64,000 nt of DNA. It comes from Flammeovirga agarivorans. GTDB taxonomy: Bacteria > Bacteroidota > Bacteroidia > Cytophagales > Flammeovirgaceae. The notes below the pieces were generated by a model. That model ran no database searches. It worked only from the letters and a program-made list of their open reading frames with translations, and had not been told where the DNA came from. The stretch is from NCBI RefSeq assembly GCF_012641475.1, contig NZ_JABAIL010000001.1:496001-560000 (forward strand), given 5' to 3'. The position numbers and the translations under genes are program-made. Positions 8,374-17,152 of the stretch are shown one piece after another. How positions within the stretch are numbered: position 1 is the stretch's first letter; each line of letters opens with the position of its first letter.

Positions 8374-8406
8374 AATGCAACAACCGGTGATACCAATTGT
8401 TGCATT
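8374..8406. terminator. Hairpin terminator downstream of metF
   Basis: Arms AATGCAACAA (8374-8383) and TTGTTGCATT (8397-8406), a 10-bp perfect stem with a 13-nt loop. It lies between metF and the membrane-protein gene, both on the minus strand, with A/T runs on the left. Confidence 0.7.
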
Positions 8407-8428
8407 AAGTTAGATATATTTTTAGATC

Positions 8429-9388
8429 CTAGAAAATTGCTTCGGCAATATCTTTTACTGAAGTAGATCTACCCATTGAGTAGAAGTGCATTCCAGGAAC
8501 ACCATATTCGATCAATTCTTTAGATTGTTGAATACCCCATTCGATACCCAATTTCTTGATTTCTTTATTATCCTTACACTTTTCAGCTTCTTTGATTAGT
8601 TCTTGAGGGAAATCAAGCTTAAAGATATTAGGTAATAGAGTTAACTGTTTCTTTGTAGTTAGCGGCTTAATACCAGGGATAATAGGTACAGTAATTCCTG
8701 CTGCTCTACATCTATCAACAAAATCAAAATACTTTTGGTTATCGAAGAACATTTGAGTAACGATATAATCAGCACCCAATTCAACTTTTTGTTTTAAGTA
8801 TTTGATGTCTGTATCTAAGTTAGAAGCATCCATGTGTTTTTCAGGATAACCAGCAACACCAACTGAAAAACCAGTTTTAAAACCTGTGTTTTCACCGTAC
8901 TTAAACTCACCATTGTTCATTGAAGTGATATGCTCTACTAAGTCAGAAGCATAGCCATAACCATCAGGGTGTGGTGTAAAGGCCGCTTCACCTTTTGCAG
9001 CATCTCCTCTTAATGCAAGGATATTTTCAATGCCTAGGAAGTTTAACTCAATAAGGATATTTTCAGTTTCTTCCTTAGAAAAGCCACCACAAATAATATG
9101 CGGTACAGTATCTACATTGTATTTGTGCATAATTGCAGCACAAACGGCAACAGTACCTGGTCTATGACGTTGTACTGACTTTTCGAATAAACCGTTAGGT
9201 AATTCTCTGTAGATGTATTCTTCTCTGTGATAGGTAACGTCCACAAAAGCAGGATTGAACTCCATTAGTGGATCAATAGCATCAAAAAGAGATTGGATAC
9301 TTTTTCCTCTCACTGGAGGTAGTAATTCAAAAGAGAATAGCGTTTTTTTCTCTTCAGCAGCTTGCGTTAGACGATCTATTACTTTCAA
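8429..9388 (-). CDS. metF: Methylenetetrahydrofolate reductase
   Basis: 319 residues, full length for MetF. It reduces 5,10-methylene-THF to 5-methyl-THF with FAD, feeding methionine synthesis. Recognised by FSFELLPPVRGKS with the catalytic Glu near the N-terminus, DVTYHRE, ILALRGD, the conserved YPEKHMDA segment, QMFFDNQKYFDFVDRC and PGIKPL. It appears monocistronic with its own promoter at 9432-9462 and a terminator behind it. Confidence 0.95.
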   Translation of the reverse strand: MKVIDRLTQAAEEKKTLFSFELLPPVRGKSIQSLFDAIDPLMEFNPAFVDVTYHREEYIYRELPNGLFEKSVQRHRPGTVAVCAAIMHKYNVDTVPHIICGGFSKEETENILIELNFLGIENILALRGDAAKGEAAFTPHPDGYGYASDLVEHITSMNNGEFKYGENTGFKTGFSVGVAGYPEKHMDASNLDTDIKYLKQKVELGADYIVTQMFFDNQKYFDFVDRCRAAGITVPIIPGIKPLTTKKQLTLLPNIFKLDFPQELIKEAEKCKDNKEIKKLGIEWGIQQSKELIEYGVPGMHFYSMGRSTSVKDIAEAIF

Positions 9389-9431
9389 AGGCTTAGTTAT
9401 TTAAGGTTTGTTTGAAACATTAATCGGATAG

Positions 9432-9462
9432 CAAAGTTATTTTGATCCTAGCCTTTTTCCAA
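9432..9462 (-). promoter_or_regulatory. Promoter of metF
   Basis: Minus strand: TTG (9460-9462), 20-nt spacer, TAACTTTG (9432-9439) followed by C, matching the Bacteroidota TAnnTTTG consensus. The leader is about 40 nt before the metF start at 9388. Confidence 0.65.
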
Positions 9463-9518
9463 TTTGTGGGCAATGAATTTTAGCTAATCGTCTCTTTTTG
9501 TTGATAAATTTTTAATAT

Positions 9519-9582
9519 TTAGTATGTAGTATTCAATAATTAGTATTTTTTTAACTACTTAATTTAAAATACTACATACTAA
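9519..9582. repeat. 15-bp inverted repeat behind the KDO operon
   Basis: Arms TTAGTATGTAGTATT (9519-9533) and its exact complement (9568-9582), separated by 34 nt that contain a T7 run and further AATTAG/TACTTAATT self-similarity. It starts 8 bp after the stop of the kdsC-like gene on the minus strand, so a terminator or mRNA-stabilising structure is likely. Confidence 0.6.
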
Positions 9583-9590
9583 TTTATATT

Positions 9591-10292
9591 CTAGAGAGGG
9601 TTGCTTGGGTTGAAATCTCCACCTTCATTTTTGAAGTATTTGGTTTCAATTTCATTACGCATCTTGATATATTTTGCGTATTCTCCTTCAAATTCAACTC
9701 TTTTGTCGATGGTTTCATCAAAACGATCTAATAAACAAAGAGCTACTTCAGAGATTTCTCTAATAGCATTATTACTTCCAGAATTTCCTGTGATATAATC
9801 ACAATGGCCATTCATTCTGCAATACTCAGTAAATAATGGACTTCCTGATCTTCCGACCATAAATCTACTGCCTACTTCTCTTGCTAGTGAGATATCTAAG
9901 ATGTCATCAAAACAGAAAAGAATCTCTTCAGCTTTAACACCAGACATTTCATCAACTAAAGGAAGAACTTTTACTTTGTCTTTAACAAGGTAACATACAG
10001 CATCAAAGTGTTCTCTTTTCGCCCATTTGAAAGCTGCTTCATTGTATTCTCCTGTAACAATTGCAGTGAAAGGGATTTCACCATGTTCCAAGAAGTAACC
10101 AAAACGGAGCATGTTTACCCCCATTGAGTCTACTTCTGAGAATGGACTAGGCATAGCACCACCTTTAACACCTCCGTTAAATACGCCATCCCAGTCAAAG
10201 ATTAGTCCTTTAATCTTCTTCAATTGCTGTATAAGAGAAGAGGAGGGTGTTACAAACACGCCTCCTCCTTCAATAAATAACTCTTCTCTCAT
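9591..10292 (-). CDS. kdsC: KDO-8-phosphate phosphatase-like HAD protein
   Basis: 233 residues with a KdsC-type HAD core: IFDWDGVF (nucleophile and general acid Asp), VTGE in place of the usual ITGR, VKDKVKVL with the motif III Lys, CFDDILD (metal-binding acids) and YITGNSGSNNAIREISEVAL aligning with the KdsC tail. KdsC removes phosphate from KDO-8-P. It is longer than E. coli KdsC (about 190) because of an N-terminal lead and a charged C-terminal helix. Only 9 bp separate it from the aldolase-CBS gene upstream, and kdsA and kdsB lie further upstream, which supports the assignment. Confidence 0.8.
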   Translation of the reverse strand: MREELFIEGGGVFVTPSSSLIQQLKKIKGLIFDWDGVFNGGVKGGAMPSPFSEVDSMGVNMLRFGYFLEHGEIPFTAIVTGEYNEAAFKWAKREHFDAVCYLVKDKVKVLPLVDEMSGVKAEEILFCFDDILDISLAREVGSRFMVGRSGSPLFTEYCRMNGHCDYITGNSGSNNAIREISEVALCLLDRFDETIDKRVEFEGEYAKYIKMRNEIETKYFKNEGGDFNPSNPL

Positions 10293-10301
10293 AATTAGAG
10301 A

Positions 10302-11318
10302 TTAGTATTTTACGATATCTTGAACGTCTAATAAACCGATAGCTTTACCGTCAAGTGTTACTACCAATTCATCAACTTGCTTTTCTTTGATAAGGTTTGA
10401 TGCAGCGAATAATAATTCGTGAGCATCGATTGAGATAGGCTCTTTTAAACCTAATTCTTTTACTTGGATGTTAGAAACATCACCACCTTTTTCAGTTACT
10501 AAACGACGTAAGTCACCATCAGTAAAGATACCGATAGCAGCACCGTTAGCATCTACTACTGTAGCTGCACCAGTTTTGTTGTTAGTCATAACAACTAAAG
10601 CTTCAGCAACTGTAGACTCAGCAGTGATTGTAGGGTTAGCTTCAGCTAAAGCATCACCAACTCTAACAGTCATTAAACGAGTATCGTTTACGAACTGATC
10701 AGTACCGATTTTTGTGAAGTGGTTCTCAGTTAATTGAGACATGATCTTCCAAGGTACAGTAATTGTATGAACACCAGCTTCAACAGCATCACGTACGTGT
10801 TGGATAGTACGAACTGATGAGAACATGATTTTAGTATTGTAACCGTAGTAGTTTACAGCTTCAACACAATCTTCAACTAATGATAAAGCATTGTGACCTT
10901 GATCTTGTAAACGACCTACAAGTGGACATACATAAGTTGCACCAGCTTGCATTGCCATATAAGCTTGTTGTAAAGTGTATACAAGGTGAATGTTCACTTT
11001 GAAACCTTCTTTTACTAACATGCTACATGCTTTAAGACCTTCTTTAGAAACAGGTATTTTGTATACTGTTTTATCACGGTCTAAACCTAAAGCTTCTTGA
11101 CGCTTAGCTTCAGCAACGATTTCTTCTGCTGTATCGCCTAAAGCTTCAATTTGAAGAATAGGTACAATTTTAGATAATTCAACAATAGTTCCGTCGATAT
11201 CTGTGATACCGTGACGAGCCATGAATGTTGGAGTTGTTGTTAATCCCGTCATGAACGGAAGTTGATCAAATGAAGATTTGATCTCATTAATCTCTGCTGA
11301 ATCTAAATATAATTCCAT
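10302..11318 (-). CDS. Transaldolase/fructose-6-phosphate-aldolase domain fused to a KdsD-like CBS pair
   Basis: 338 residues. Residues 1-220 are a small transaldolase (FSA/TalC) barrel: start MELYLDS, TGLTTTP, Schiff-base Lys87 in VYKIPVSKEGL, and AGATYVCPLVGRLQDQG. Residues about 220-338 are two CBS domains closest in appearance to the C-terminus of arabinose-5-phosphate isomerase KdsD (GIFTDGDLRR; DGKAIGLLDVQDIV). Against E. coli FSA as I remember it, active-site positions differ: Asn28 is Thr29, Gln59 is Glu58, Thr109 is His111, Ala129 is Cys131, Tyr131 is Leu133. Asp6 and the Lys are kept. It sits between kdsA and a kdsC-like gene, where KdsD function would be expected. Inference: a source of arabinose-5-phosphate regulated through the CBS pair. 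A plain transaldolase is the alternative. Confidence 0.85.
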   Translation of the reverse strand: MELYLDSAEINEIKSSFDQLPFMTGLTTTPTFMARHGITDIDGTIVELSKIVPILQIEALGDTAEEIVAEAKRQEALGLDRDKTVYKIPVSKEGLKACSMLVKEGFKVNIHLVYTLQQAYMAMQAGATYVCPLVGRLQDQGHNALSLVEDCVEAVNYYGYNTKIMFSSVRTIQHVRDAVEAGVHTITVPWKIMSQLTENHFTKIGTDQFVNDTRLMTVRVGDALAEANPTITAESTVAEALVVMTNNKTGAATVVDANGAAIGIFTDGDLRRLVTEKGGDVSNIQVKELGLKEPISIDAHELLFAASNLIKEKQVDELVVTLDGKAIGLLDVQDIVKY

Positions 11319-11369
11319 ACTACTATTAAGTATATAATTTGCTAATTAATATCTACTTTGAAGAAGTAA

Positions 11370-12203
11370 TTACTTGCGGTAACTAACTTCGATGTTGTGT
11401 AATTCAATAAGAGGTTTCATAAACTCTTCTAATTGATTTACATCTAATTGACTTGCAGCATCGCAAAGTGCTTCTGATGGGCAAGGGTGAGTTTCGATAA
11501 ATAAACCATCGATACCTGCAGCCACACCAGCTCTAGCCAATGTTCCTAAGTACTGACGAGCACCACCGTTTGGATCCGCAGAAGGGATACCATATTTACG
11601 AATAGAGTGAGTTACGTCGAATACTACAGGGTAACCAGTTTTTCTCATTTCATAGAATGAACGAGGGTCAACAATCAAATCATTGTAACCGAAAGAATAA
11701 CCTCTCTCTGTTAAGATGATGTTTTTGTTACCAGTTGATTCAATTTTTTGAGCTGGCTTGATCATGTTCTCAGGAGCTAAGAACTGACCGTGTTTTATGT
11801 TCACTACTTTACCTGTTTCTGCTGCACCAACAACTAAGTCAGTTTGCATACATAAGTAAGCAGGGATTTGTAAGATGTCTAATACTTCAGCAGCAGGCTT
11901 CACTTGATCAGGGTAATGAATATCTGACACTAATGAGAAACCAAATTCGTCTTTGACTTTTTGCATAATGCGTAAGCCTTCCTCGATACCAGGACCTCTA
12001 TAAAAATCTACAGAAGAACGGTTATCTTTCTGGAAAGAAGCCTTATAGATCATCGGAATGTTTAAACGTTCCGTAACTTCTTTTAATTTCTCTGCTGTTT
12101 TCATCATGATGCTCTCGTCCTCGATAACACAAGGTCCAGAGATCAAGAATAATTCGTCGGCACCACAGTTGATGTCACCAACTTTTACAATGTTTTTACT
12201 CAT
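11370..12203 (-). CDS. kdsA: 2-dehydro-3-deoxyphosphooctonate aldolase (KDO-8-P synthase)
   Basis: 277 residues, full length. Condenses arabinose-5-phosphate with phosphoenolpyruvate to KDO-8-P. Motifs: LISGPCVIEDE, YKASFQKDNRSS, FSLVSDIH, AYLCMQTDL, FDVTHSIRKYG, IETHP. Cys25 in GPC together with the CDAASQL motif marks the metal-dependent class; the metal-free enzymes such as E. coli's have Asn instead. The gene is 51 bp upstream of the aldolase-CBS gene and 121 bp downstream of kdsB. Confidence 0.96.
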   Translation of the reverse strand: MSKNIVKVGDINCGADELFLISGPCVIEDESIMMKTAEKLKEVTERLNIPMIYKASFQKDNRSSVDFYRGPGIEEGLRIMQKVKDEFGFSLVSDIHYPDQVKPAAEVLDILQIPAYLCMQTDLVVGAAETGKVVNIKHGQFLAPENMIKPAQKIESTGNKNIILTERGYSFGYNDLIVDPRSFYEMRKTGYPVVFDVTHSIRKYGIPSADPNGGARQYLGTLARAGVAAGIDGLFIETHPCPSEALCDAASQLDVNQLEEFMKPLIELHNIEVSYRK

Positions 12204-12324
12204 CTGTATTCTATTGCTTATTTATCAGATATTTGTCTCACAATGAAACTCAATTTCCAATGAGGCGCAATTTAGTTTTTTTTTGAAATAACGACCAATG
12301 ATTAACGTTAGCTATTTGTAAATT

Positions 12325-13080
12325 TTAGACTAACTCTTGCATAATGTTTCTCACACGTTCCAAATCTTCTTTGGTATCAACAGGAATACTATCGTGTTCT
12401 GTAATACCTACTTTAATTTGATAACCATGCTCAATCCATCTTAGCTGTTCTAATGACTCTAATTTTTCTAAAGTCGTAGGAGCTAACGATGAGAACTTTT
12501 TCAAGGCATCATTAGTATAAGCGTACAATCCTAAGTGTTTGTAAAATGTAGTATACTGCATCCAATCCTTACGTTTTTTACCTCTTACGGTTGGGATAAC
12601 AGCTCTACTGAAATACAAAGCGTTTTTATTGTGATCAAAAGTAACAAAAACTTCGCTTTCATTCTCTAAGTCTTCTGCATGAACTACAGGAGTTACGAGA
12701 GTAGCAAAGTTTGTTTCTTCATCAAAACTGTTTACTAATTCAGTTAGTGTCGATGGCTCCAATAATGGTTCGTCTCCTTGAATGTTGACTACTGCATCAA
12801 ATTGACCATCAGTTTGTTTGTTGACAAGCTCAAGTGCTTCAAGACAACGAGTAGTACCATTTTCATGGTCTGCTGAAGTCATGATTACTTTTCCTCCGAA
12901 AGACTCTACTGCTTCTACAATACGCTTATCATCTGTAGCGATATAAACATCATCTAAGGCAGCTTTGGCTCTTTCATACACATGTTGGATCATAGGTTTT
13001 CCACAAATATCAGCCAATGGCTTACCCTCTAACCTAGATGACCCATAGCGTGCAGGAATAAGTCCTAAAAACTTTCGCAT
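12325..13080 (-). CDS. kdsB: CMP-KDO synthetase (3-deoxy-manno-octulosonate cytidylyltransferase)
   Basis: 251 residues, normal for KdsB. Activates KDO with CTP for transfer to lipid A. Motifs: IPARYGSSRLEGKPL at the N-terminus, VNIQGDEPLLE, YFSRAVIP, HLGLYAY and the terminal SIPVDTKEDLERV. First gene of the minus-strand KDO operon (kdsB, kdsA, aldolase-CBS, kdsC-like), with a promoter just upstream. The KDO transferase gene waaA lies elsewhere in the window at 33903-35150. Confidence 0.96.
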   Translation of the reverse strand: MRKFLGLIPARYGSSRLEGKPLADICGKPMIQHVYERAKAALDDVYIATDDKRIVEAVESFGGKVIMTSADHENGTTRCLEALELVNKQTDGQFDAVVNIQGDEPLLEPSTLTELVNSFDEETNFATLVTPVVHAEDLENESEVFVTFDHNKNALYFSRAVIPTVRGKKRKDWMQYTTFYKHLGLYAYTNDALKKFSSLAPTTLEKLESLEQLRWIEHGYQIKVGITEHDSIPVDTKEDLERVRNIMQELV

Positions 13081-13113
13081 ATTACTATAGTTGGTTCTTT
13101 TTCAATTAGTGTG

Positions 13114-13146
13114 CAAATGTACGACTTTGTTTTGACTATTAATCAA
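13114..13146 (-). promoter_or_regulatory. Promoter of the KDO operon
   Basis: Minus strand: TACATTTG (13114-13121) followed by C, a good -7 element, with a TTG at 13144-13146 at a slightly long 22-nt spacing. The leader to the kdsB ATG at 13080 is only about 28 nt. Confidence 0.5.
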
Positions 13147-13206
13147 AACATTAACACTATAAATGATAGTTTCTTGCCTCTAGAACAATTATCTCATGAA
13201 TAGATG

Positions 13207-16200
13207 TTAATGTATAGCAATTTTCCATGTATTGCTTCCTCCGTCTGCCTGTCCTTTCAAAATATAGGTGTGTGATGGGATATGTTTTGGTAGGTGAATT
13301 TCGTAAGTATTACCATTAATTTTATAGGGTAAACTTTCTTCGATTTTCACACCTTCAACCGTATAAAGGTCGAATTTCATTTTCCCAACATTCTTCACCG
13401 TAGAGATATTTACTTGGTGGTTGACGACAGGATTAGGATACACTATGCTATTTTCCAAGATAGAGACCACTGAGCTTGAAACATTGTCAACAGAAACTTC
13501 AATTTCTTTTGATATAATGTAAGTACAGCCGGATAAGTTACTAGCAAAGAGACGTAACTGATGAGTGCCTGCCTCTGTAAATGAAGGAGTAATACTTATG
13601 TCGTCAGTATCGCCAACTTTTTCGCCATCCATATACCATGACCATGTTCTCGCTTTATCAATTTGGGTAAATTCTGCAGTGATACTTCCTCCAATATGAG
13701 AGGTACTATCTGATAAGCTGTAGTCGGTAATGACTTCATCTACTAAGATATCGACCTTAGTATAATCATTTTCACTAGTTAACTCTGCACAAGTAATATA
13801 GAAGAGTGTATCAGATGAGATATCTGTTAAGGTTAGTGTTTTGCCGCTATATAAAGGGGTTACTAATAGTTCATTATCATAAAAATTATAACTGTTACAT
13901 CCAGCGGGAGCAATGATTACATTTGTATTCTTACAAACATTCATTGGGCTGGAAACAGATAATATAGGAATAGCATCTCCGGTTAATTGAATCAAGTCAC
14001 CATTATAAACATATCTACCTTGAGATTGTACATAATAATGATCGATACTATCAATTAAGACTTGGAAGATTCTTCCTCTAGAAATCAATTCAGCATTGCT
14101 ATTCGAAGACTCTTTTTTGTAAAGAGCTAAAGAATCAAAGTTTGATGTATGGATGTCTACATATTCACCTTGATGAGCAATCTGATGGGCCACAACAGGA
14201 GATGGACTTTTCAGCCAATATTGTGCTGTAACTTCAGTACTATCTAACTGTGTGATTAGTTCATCATATGAATCTGCTACTGAAACAAGGAAACCTACTC
14301 TAACTTCTTCATTGATTTTTACACTTGGAAGACTGACACCGATTACTGAGCTGACATTTGTTCCTGATGCACCATTACTAATATTAATCGTTCCTATACC
14401 TGAAGTAAGTGACTGAATTTTTTCTGCATCTGAAAATCCATCACTGATGTCTATATCACTAGTACCATCTTTTTGATCTAAACATTGTACGTGAACTTGC
14501 CCTTCATTAAGCAATCGAACGGCAGCATATCGAGTATCTCTTGCATGTTTGGCAATGATTGTTTGGGTTGTTGGATCATAAGAAATTTCACCACTATCTA
14601 AAGGGTAAGAAATACTAGATCCTTCAAAACTCATCATCCAATCGGTAAATAAACCAACTCTTACGGAATCGAATGTACCATTTCCTCTATTGGTGATTTT
14701 TAACTCAGTGAAAATAGATTTTTCTCTATCGATAATAAATCGGCCAAACAATTTCTGATCAATTTCAATACCTATAGGTTGATCAGCGTCTTCATCTGCA
14801 AAAGAAGTATTGTATTGGTAGATTGGGTAATTTTCATCTACAGTTGGAGCATACTCTAAAGCGATAGGGGTCGTTCCAACAAAGTCTGCACTTCTGATAT
14901 CGCTTTCAGGGTTGGTGTAGGTTGCGTCCACTACTTTATTGTCGGCTACAACCATAAATCCAGCCTGTCTTGTAATTTGATGGCTATTATAATTAAGTCC
15001 ATTTCTTGTACCTAAAGTACCTTCAGGCCTAAAGTAACCATAGAGGTAATTAAAGCTAATATATTGTTCTAAAGTGATATTTAGTTCAACATTTTGCCAG
15101 TCATGGTAATTATTTGCATCATCATAGAAATCAAGTCTGAAGTAATGGTTACTGTGTACAGACCCGGAAGGTTCTAGCTTAAATGTAAATGGGAAGCTAC
15201 TATTGTTGGTGGTTTGTAACTCACTTAACTGACCTATGGAAATTTCATTCGAAATAGGTGTGAAATCATCACTGTAAGAAGAGATTTCTATTCTAAGATT
15301 GGAATTACCATTGAGTATATTTTGAAAATCAAACCAGACTTCCATCGTATCACCAGGAGTGATGGAAATATCGTCAGTGTTTAATTTACTCCATTTGATA
15401 TTGCTAGCTCTAACAACGTGTATATTATCTCTTTGAGTAAGGGCTAGGTGTGCATCAACTATACCAAAACCTTGTAAATAGTTTAGGTTTTCGTTTCCAG
15501 TTTCGCTGTAAAAAGTAGAGTCTGAAGTAAAGCGAATCAATTCAGCTACTTGCTTGGCTGTAAGGTCAGGGTAGTGTGCCCTTACTAGTCCTGCTATACC
15601 AGCAACAGTTGGACTGGCATATGAAGTTCCTCCTCCATTACCATAGCTATTGTCTTTATGTGGTGCCAATGAGCCATCTGCTCCGGCAACATCAATTAAA
15701 TAACCTCTTGTCCTATTTCTATTTACTCTATTTGCATCTACTCCAGTGACAGCCAGTACATTTTCATAACAAGCAGGGTAGTAGTCTGTAGGTACATTTC
15801 CATGCGTATTATTTCCGGCTGCTGCAACAAACAGAATATCATATTCAGCATCTTCAGCATAGAAGCTGATAATTTCTTGGTAGGCAATTGATTTTGTACT
15901 GTTGCTTCCCCAAGACATATTGATAATTTTTACTCCGGGTTGTTCTGCCACATATACAAGACTACTTAATGCACTTCTTACAGTAGGCAAGTAAGTGGTA
16001 TGAAAACCAGATCCTGTAGTACCAATGTTGTTGTCAGAACTAGCAGTACCATTTCCAGCTACTGTTGTACCATGGTCAGTACCTGTTAAATCATTCGAAT
16101 TTTTAGTGAAGTTCCAGCCATGGAAGTCATCAATATATCCATTGTTATCATCATCGACTCCATCAAATCCGTTTATTTCTGCAGTGTTTTCATAGAGGTT

Positions 16201-16752
16201 GTTGGTCAGGTCTTCATGGTCCACTTGGAAACCACTATCATGAAGACCAATTACAACGGACGGGTTACCTCTACTGATGTTCCAAGCTTCATAAAGGTTG
16301 TGTAATGAGATTGAGAATTGTTCTCCACTTCTTGGGTCATTTGGAATGTATTGAAGGTCATCCACAAAATCTTCTACTTCAACATATTCAACCAAAGGAT
16401 GTTTTTTAAGCTCTATAATACTTTGTTCGACAGAAGCACCATCTTTCAAGTGAATCTCTAAGATGTCCGGTACCTCTCTTGGAAAAAAACGAGTATTTGA
16501 AAAAACAGAAGTTTTAGGGTGTAATAAATGCTTGTAGCTTGAAGGAGATAACATTTCTGCAGGGTAGTCTCTATCTTCAATATAAGTTCTTGACCAAGGC
16601 TGAAGTATGGAGGCAGAAGAACTTTTTAATTTAGCATAGATGACTTTCTTATTTCCTTTTGATTCTTGTGCCAGTGTATTGAATGCAGAAAGAATGAATA
16701 AAGGTATAAGTATAAGGTGATATATATATTTATGTATGTTGTTCCAACTCAT
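13207..16752 (-). CDS. Secreted subtilisin-like serine protease with type IX sorting domain
   Basis: 1181 residues. Signal peptide (about 1-29), an inhibitor-like propeptide (to about 135, VPDILEIHLK...VEYVEVED), then an S8 peptidase domain with triad Asp172 (LHDSG), His227 (DHGTTVAG) and Ser377 (GGTSYASP), and oxyanion Asn314 (AAAGNN). A long beta-rich middle follows, with a PKD-like domain near 1000-1080 and a C-terminal type IX sorting domain (IVYPNPVVN ... IHLPKHIPSHTYILKG ... WKIAIH). It is predicted to be exported by the Sec system, crossed through T9SS and anchored or released. Leader of about 170 nt from a promoter near 16928. Confidence 0.92.
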   Translation of the reverse strand: MSWNNIHKYIYHLILIPLFILSAFNTLAQESKGNKKVIYAKLKSSSASILQPWSRTYIEDRDYPAEMLSPSSYKHLLHPKTSVFSNTRFFPREVPDILEIHLKDGASVEQSIIELKKHPLVEYVEVEDFVDDLQYIPNDPRSGEQFSISLHNLYEAWNISRGNPSVVIGLHDSGFQVDHEDLTNNLYENTAEINGFDGVDDDNNGYIDDFHGWNFTKNSNDLTGTDHGTTVAGNGTASSDNNIGTTGSGFHTTYLPTVRSALSSLVYVAEQPGVKIINMSWGSNSTKSIAYQEIISFYAEDAEYDILFVAAAGNNTHGNVPTDYYPACYENVLAVTGVDANRVNRNRTRGYLIDVAGADGSLAPHKDNSYGNGGGTSYASPTVAGIAGLVRAHYPDLTAKQVAELIRFTSDSTFYSETGNENLNYLQGFGIVDAHLALTQRDNIHVVRASNIKWSKLNTDDISITPGDTMEVWFDFQNILNGNSNLRIEISSYSDDFTPISNEISIGQLSELQTTNNSSFPFTFKLEPSGSVHSNHYFRLDFYDDANNYHDWQNVELNITLEQYISFNYLYGYFRPEGTLGTRNGLNYNSHQITRQAGFMVVADNKVVDATYTNPESDIRSADFVGTTPIALEYAPTVDENYPIYQYNTSFADEDADQPIGIEIDQKLFGRFIIDREKSIFTELKITNRGNGTFDSVRVGLFTDWMMSFEGSSISYPLDSGEISYDPTTQTIIAKHARDTRYAAVRLLNEGQVHVQCLDQKDGTSDIDISDGFSDAEKIQSLTSGIGTINISNGASGTNVSSVIGVSLPSVKINEEVRVGFLVSVADSYDELITQLDSTEVTAQYWLKSPSPVVAHQIAHQGEYVDIHTSNFDSLALYKKESSNSNAELISRGRIFQVLIDSIDHYYVQSQGRYVYNGDLIQLTGDAIPILSVSSPMNVCKNTNVIIAPAGCNSYNFYDNELLVTPLYSGKTLTLTDISSDTLFYITCAELTSENDYTKVDILVDEVITDYSLSDSTSHIGGSITAEFTQIDKARTWSWYMDGEKVGDTDDISITPSFTEAGTHQLRLFASNLSGCTYIISKEIEVSVDNVSSSVVSILENSIVYPNPVVNHQVNISTVKNVGKMKFDLYTVEGVKIEESLPYKINGNTYEIHLPKHIPSHTYILKGQADGGSNTWKIAIH

Positions 16753-16927
16753 GTTTCAAATAGATTTCAATACAGTTAAAAACGCTGGTTTCGTTTTCAG
16801 CCTGTCAACTACTACTAAAATAGTAAGTTCTTTAGAAGTAGCAGAATATAAAGTAGTTATCTATTAATCTGATACAGATTAGATTAAGTTTTATGATGAT
16901 AGGGTTAAATCATTAATTTGTAAGTTA

Positions 16928-16955
16928 CAAAGATAGGTTATTCTCCTGTAACCAA
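16928..16955 (-). promoter_or_regulatory. Promoter of the subtilisin gene
   Basis: Minus strand: TATCTTTG at 16928-16935 with a TTG 17 nt upstream at 16953-16955. It gives a long (about 170 nt) untranslated leader before 16752. The remainder of the 400-bp gap to 17152 is AT-rich and shows nothing else I can name; an AAAGGAG ribosome-binding site precedes the Nramp gene. Confidence 0.5.
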
Positions 16956-17152
16956 ATAACTATCAACTAATGTAAAGATTTTTTGATTAAAGACATACCT
17001 TTTAGTGAGCATAACTATCAATAAACTTTCACTATAAATAAAAGCACTTCATTTTTTATATTTTTCAATCATTTATTTATAGAGAGTATATTCAATTACC
17101 TCGTATATAAAAGCTATTATCAATCTAAAAGGAGTGATTCAATCTGTTCACT

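Noticed and set aside
9591-10292. Sucrose- or glycolate-type HAD phosphatase instead of KdsC
   Set aside because: Motif order, the KdsC-like tail and the KDO operon context fit KdsC better, though the VTGE variant leaves some doubt.
13207-16752. Frame break in the long subtilisin gene
   Set aside because: The frame is open for 1181 codons with signal, triad and sorting domain all present.
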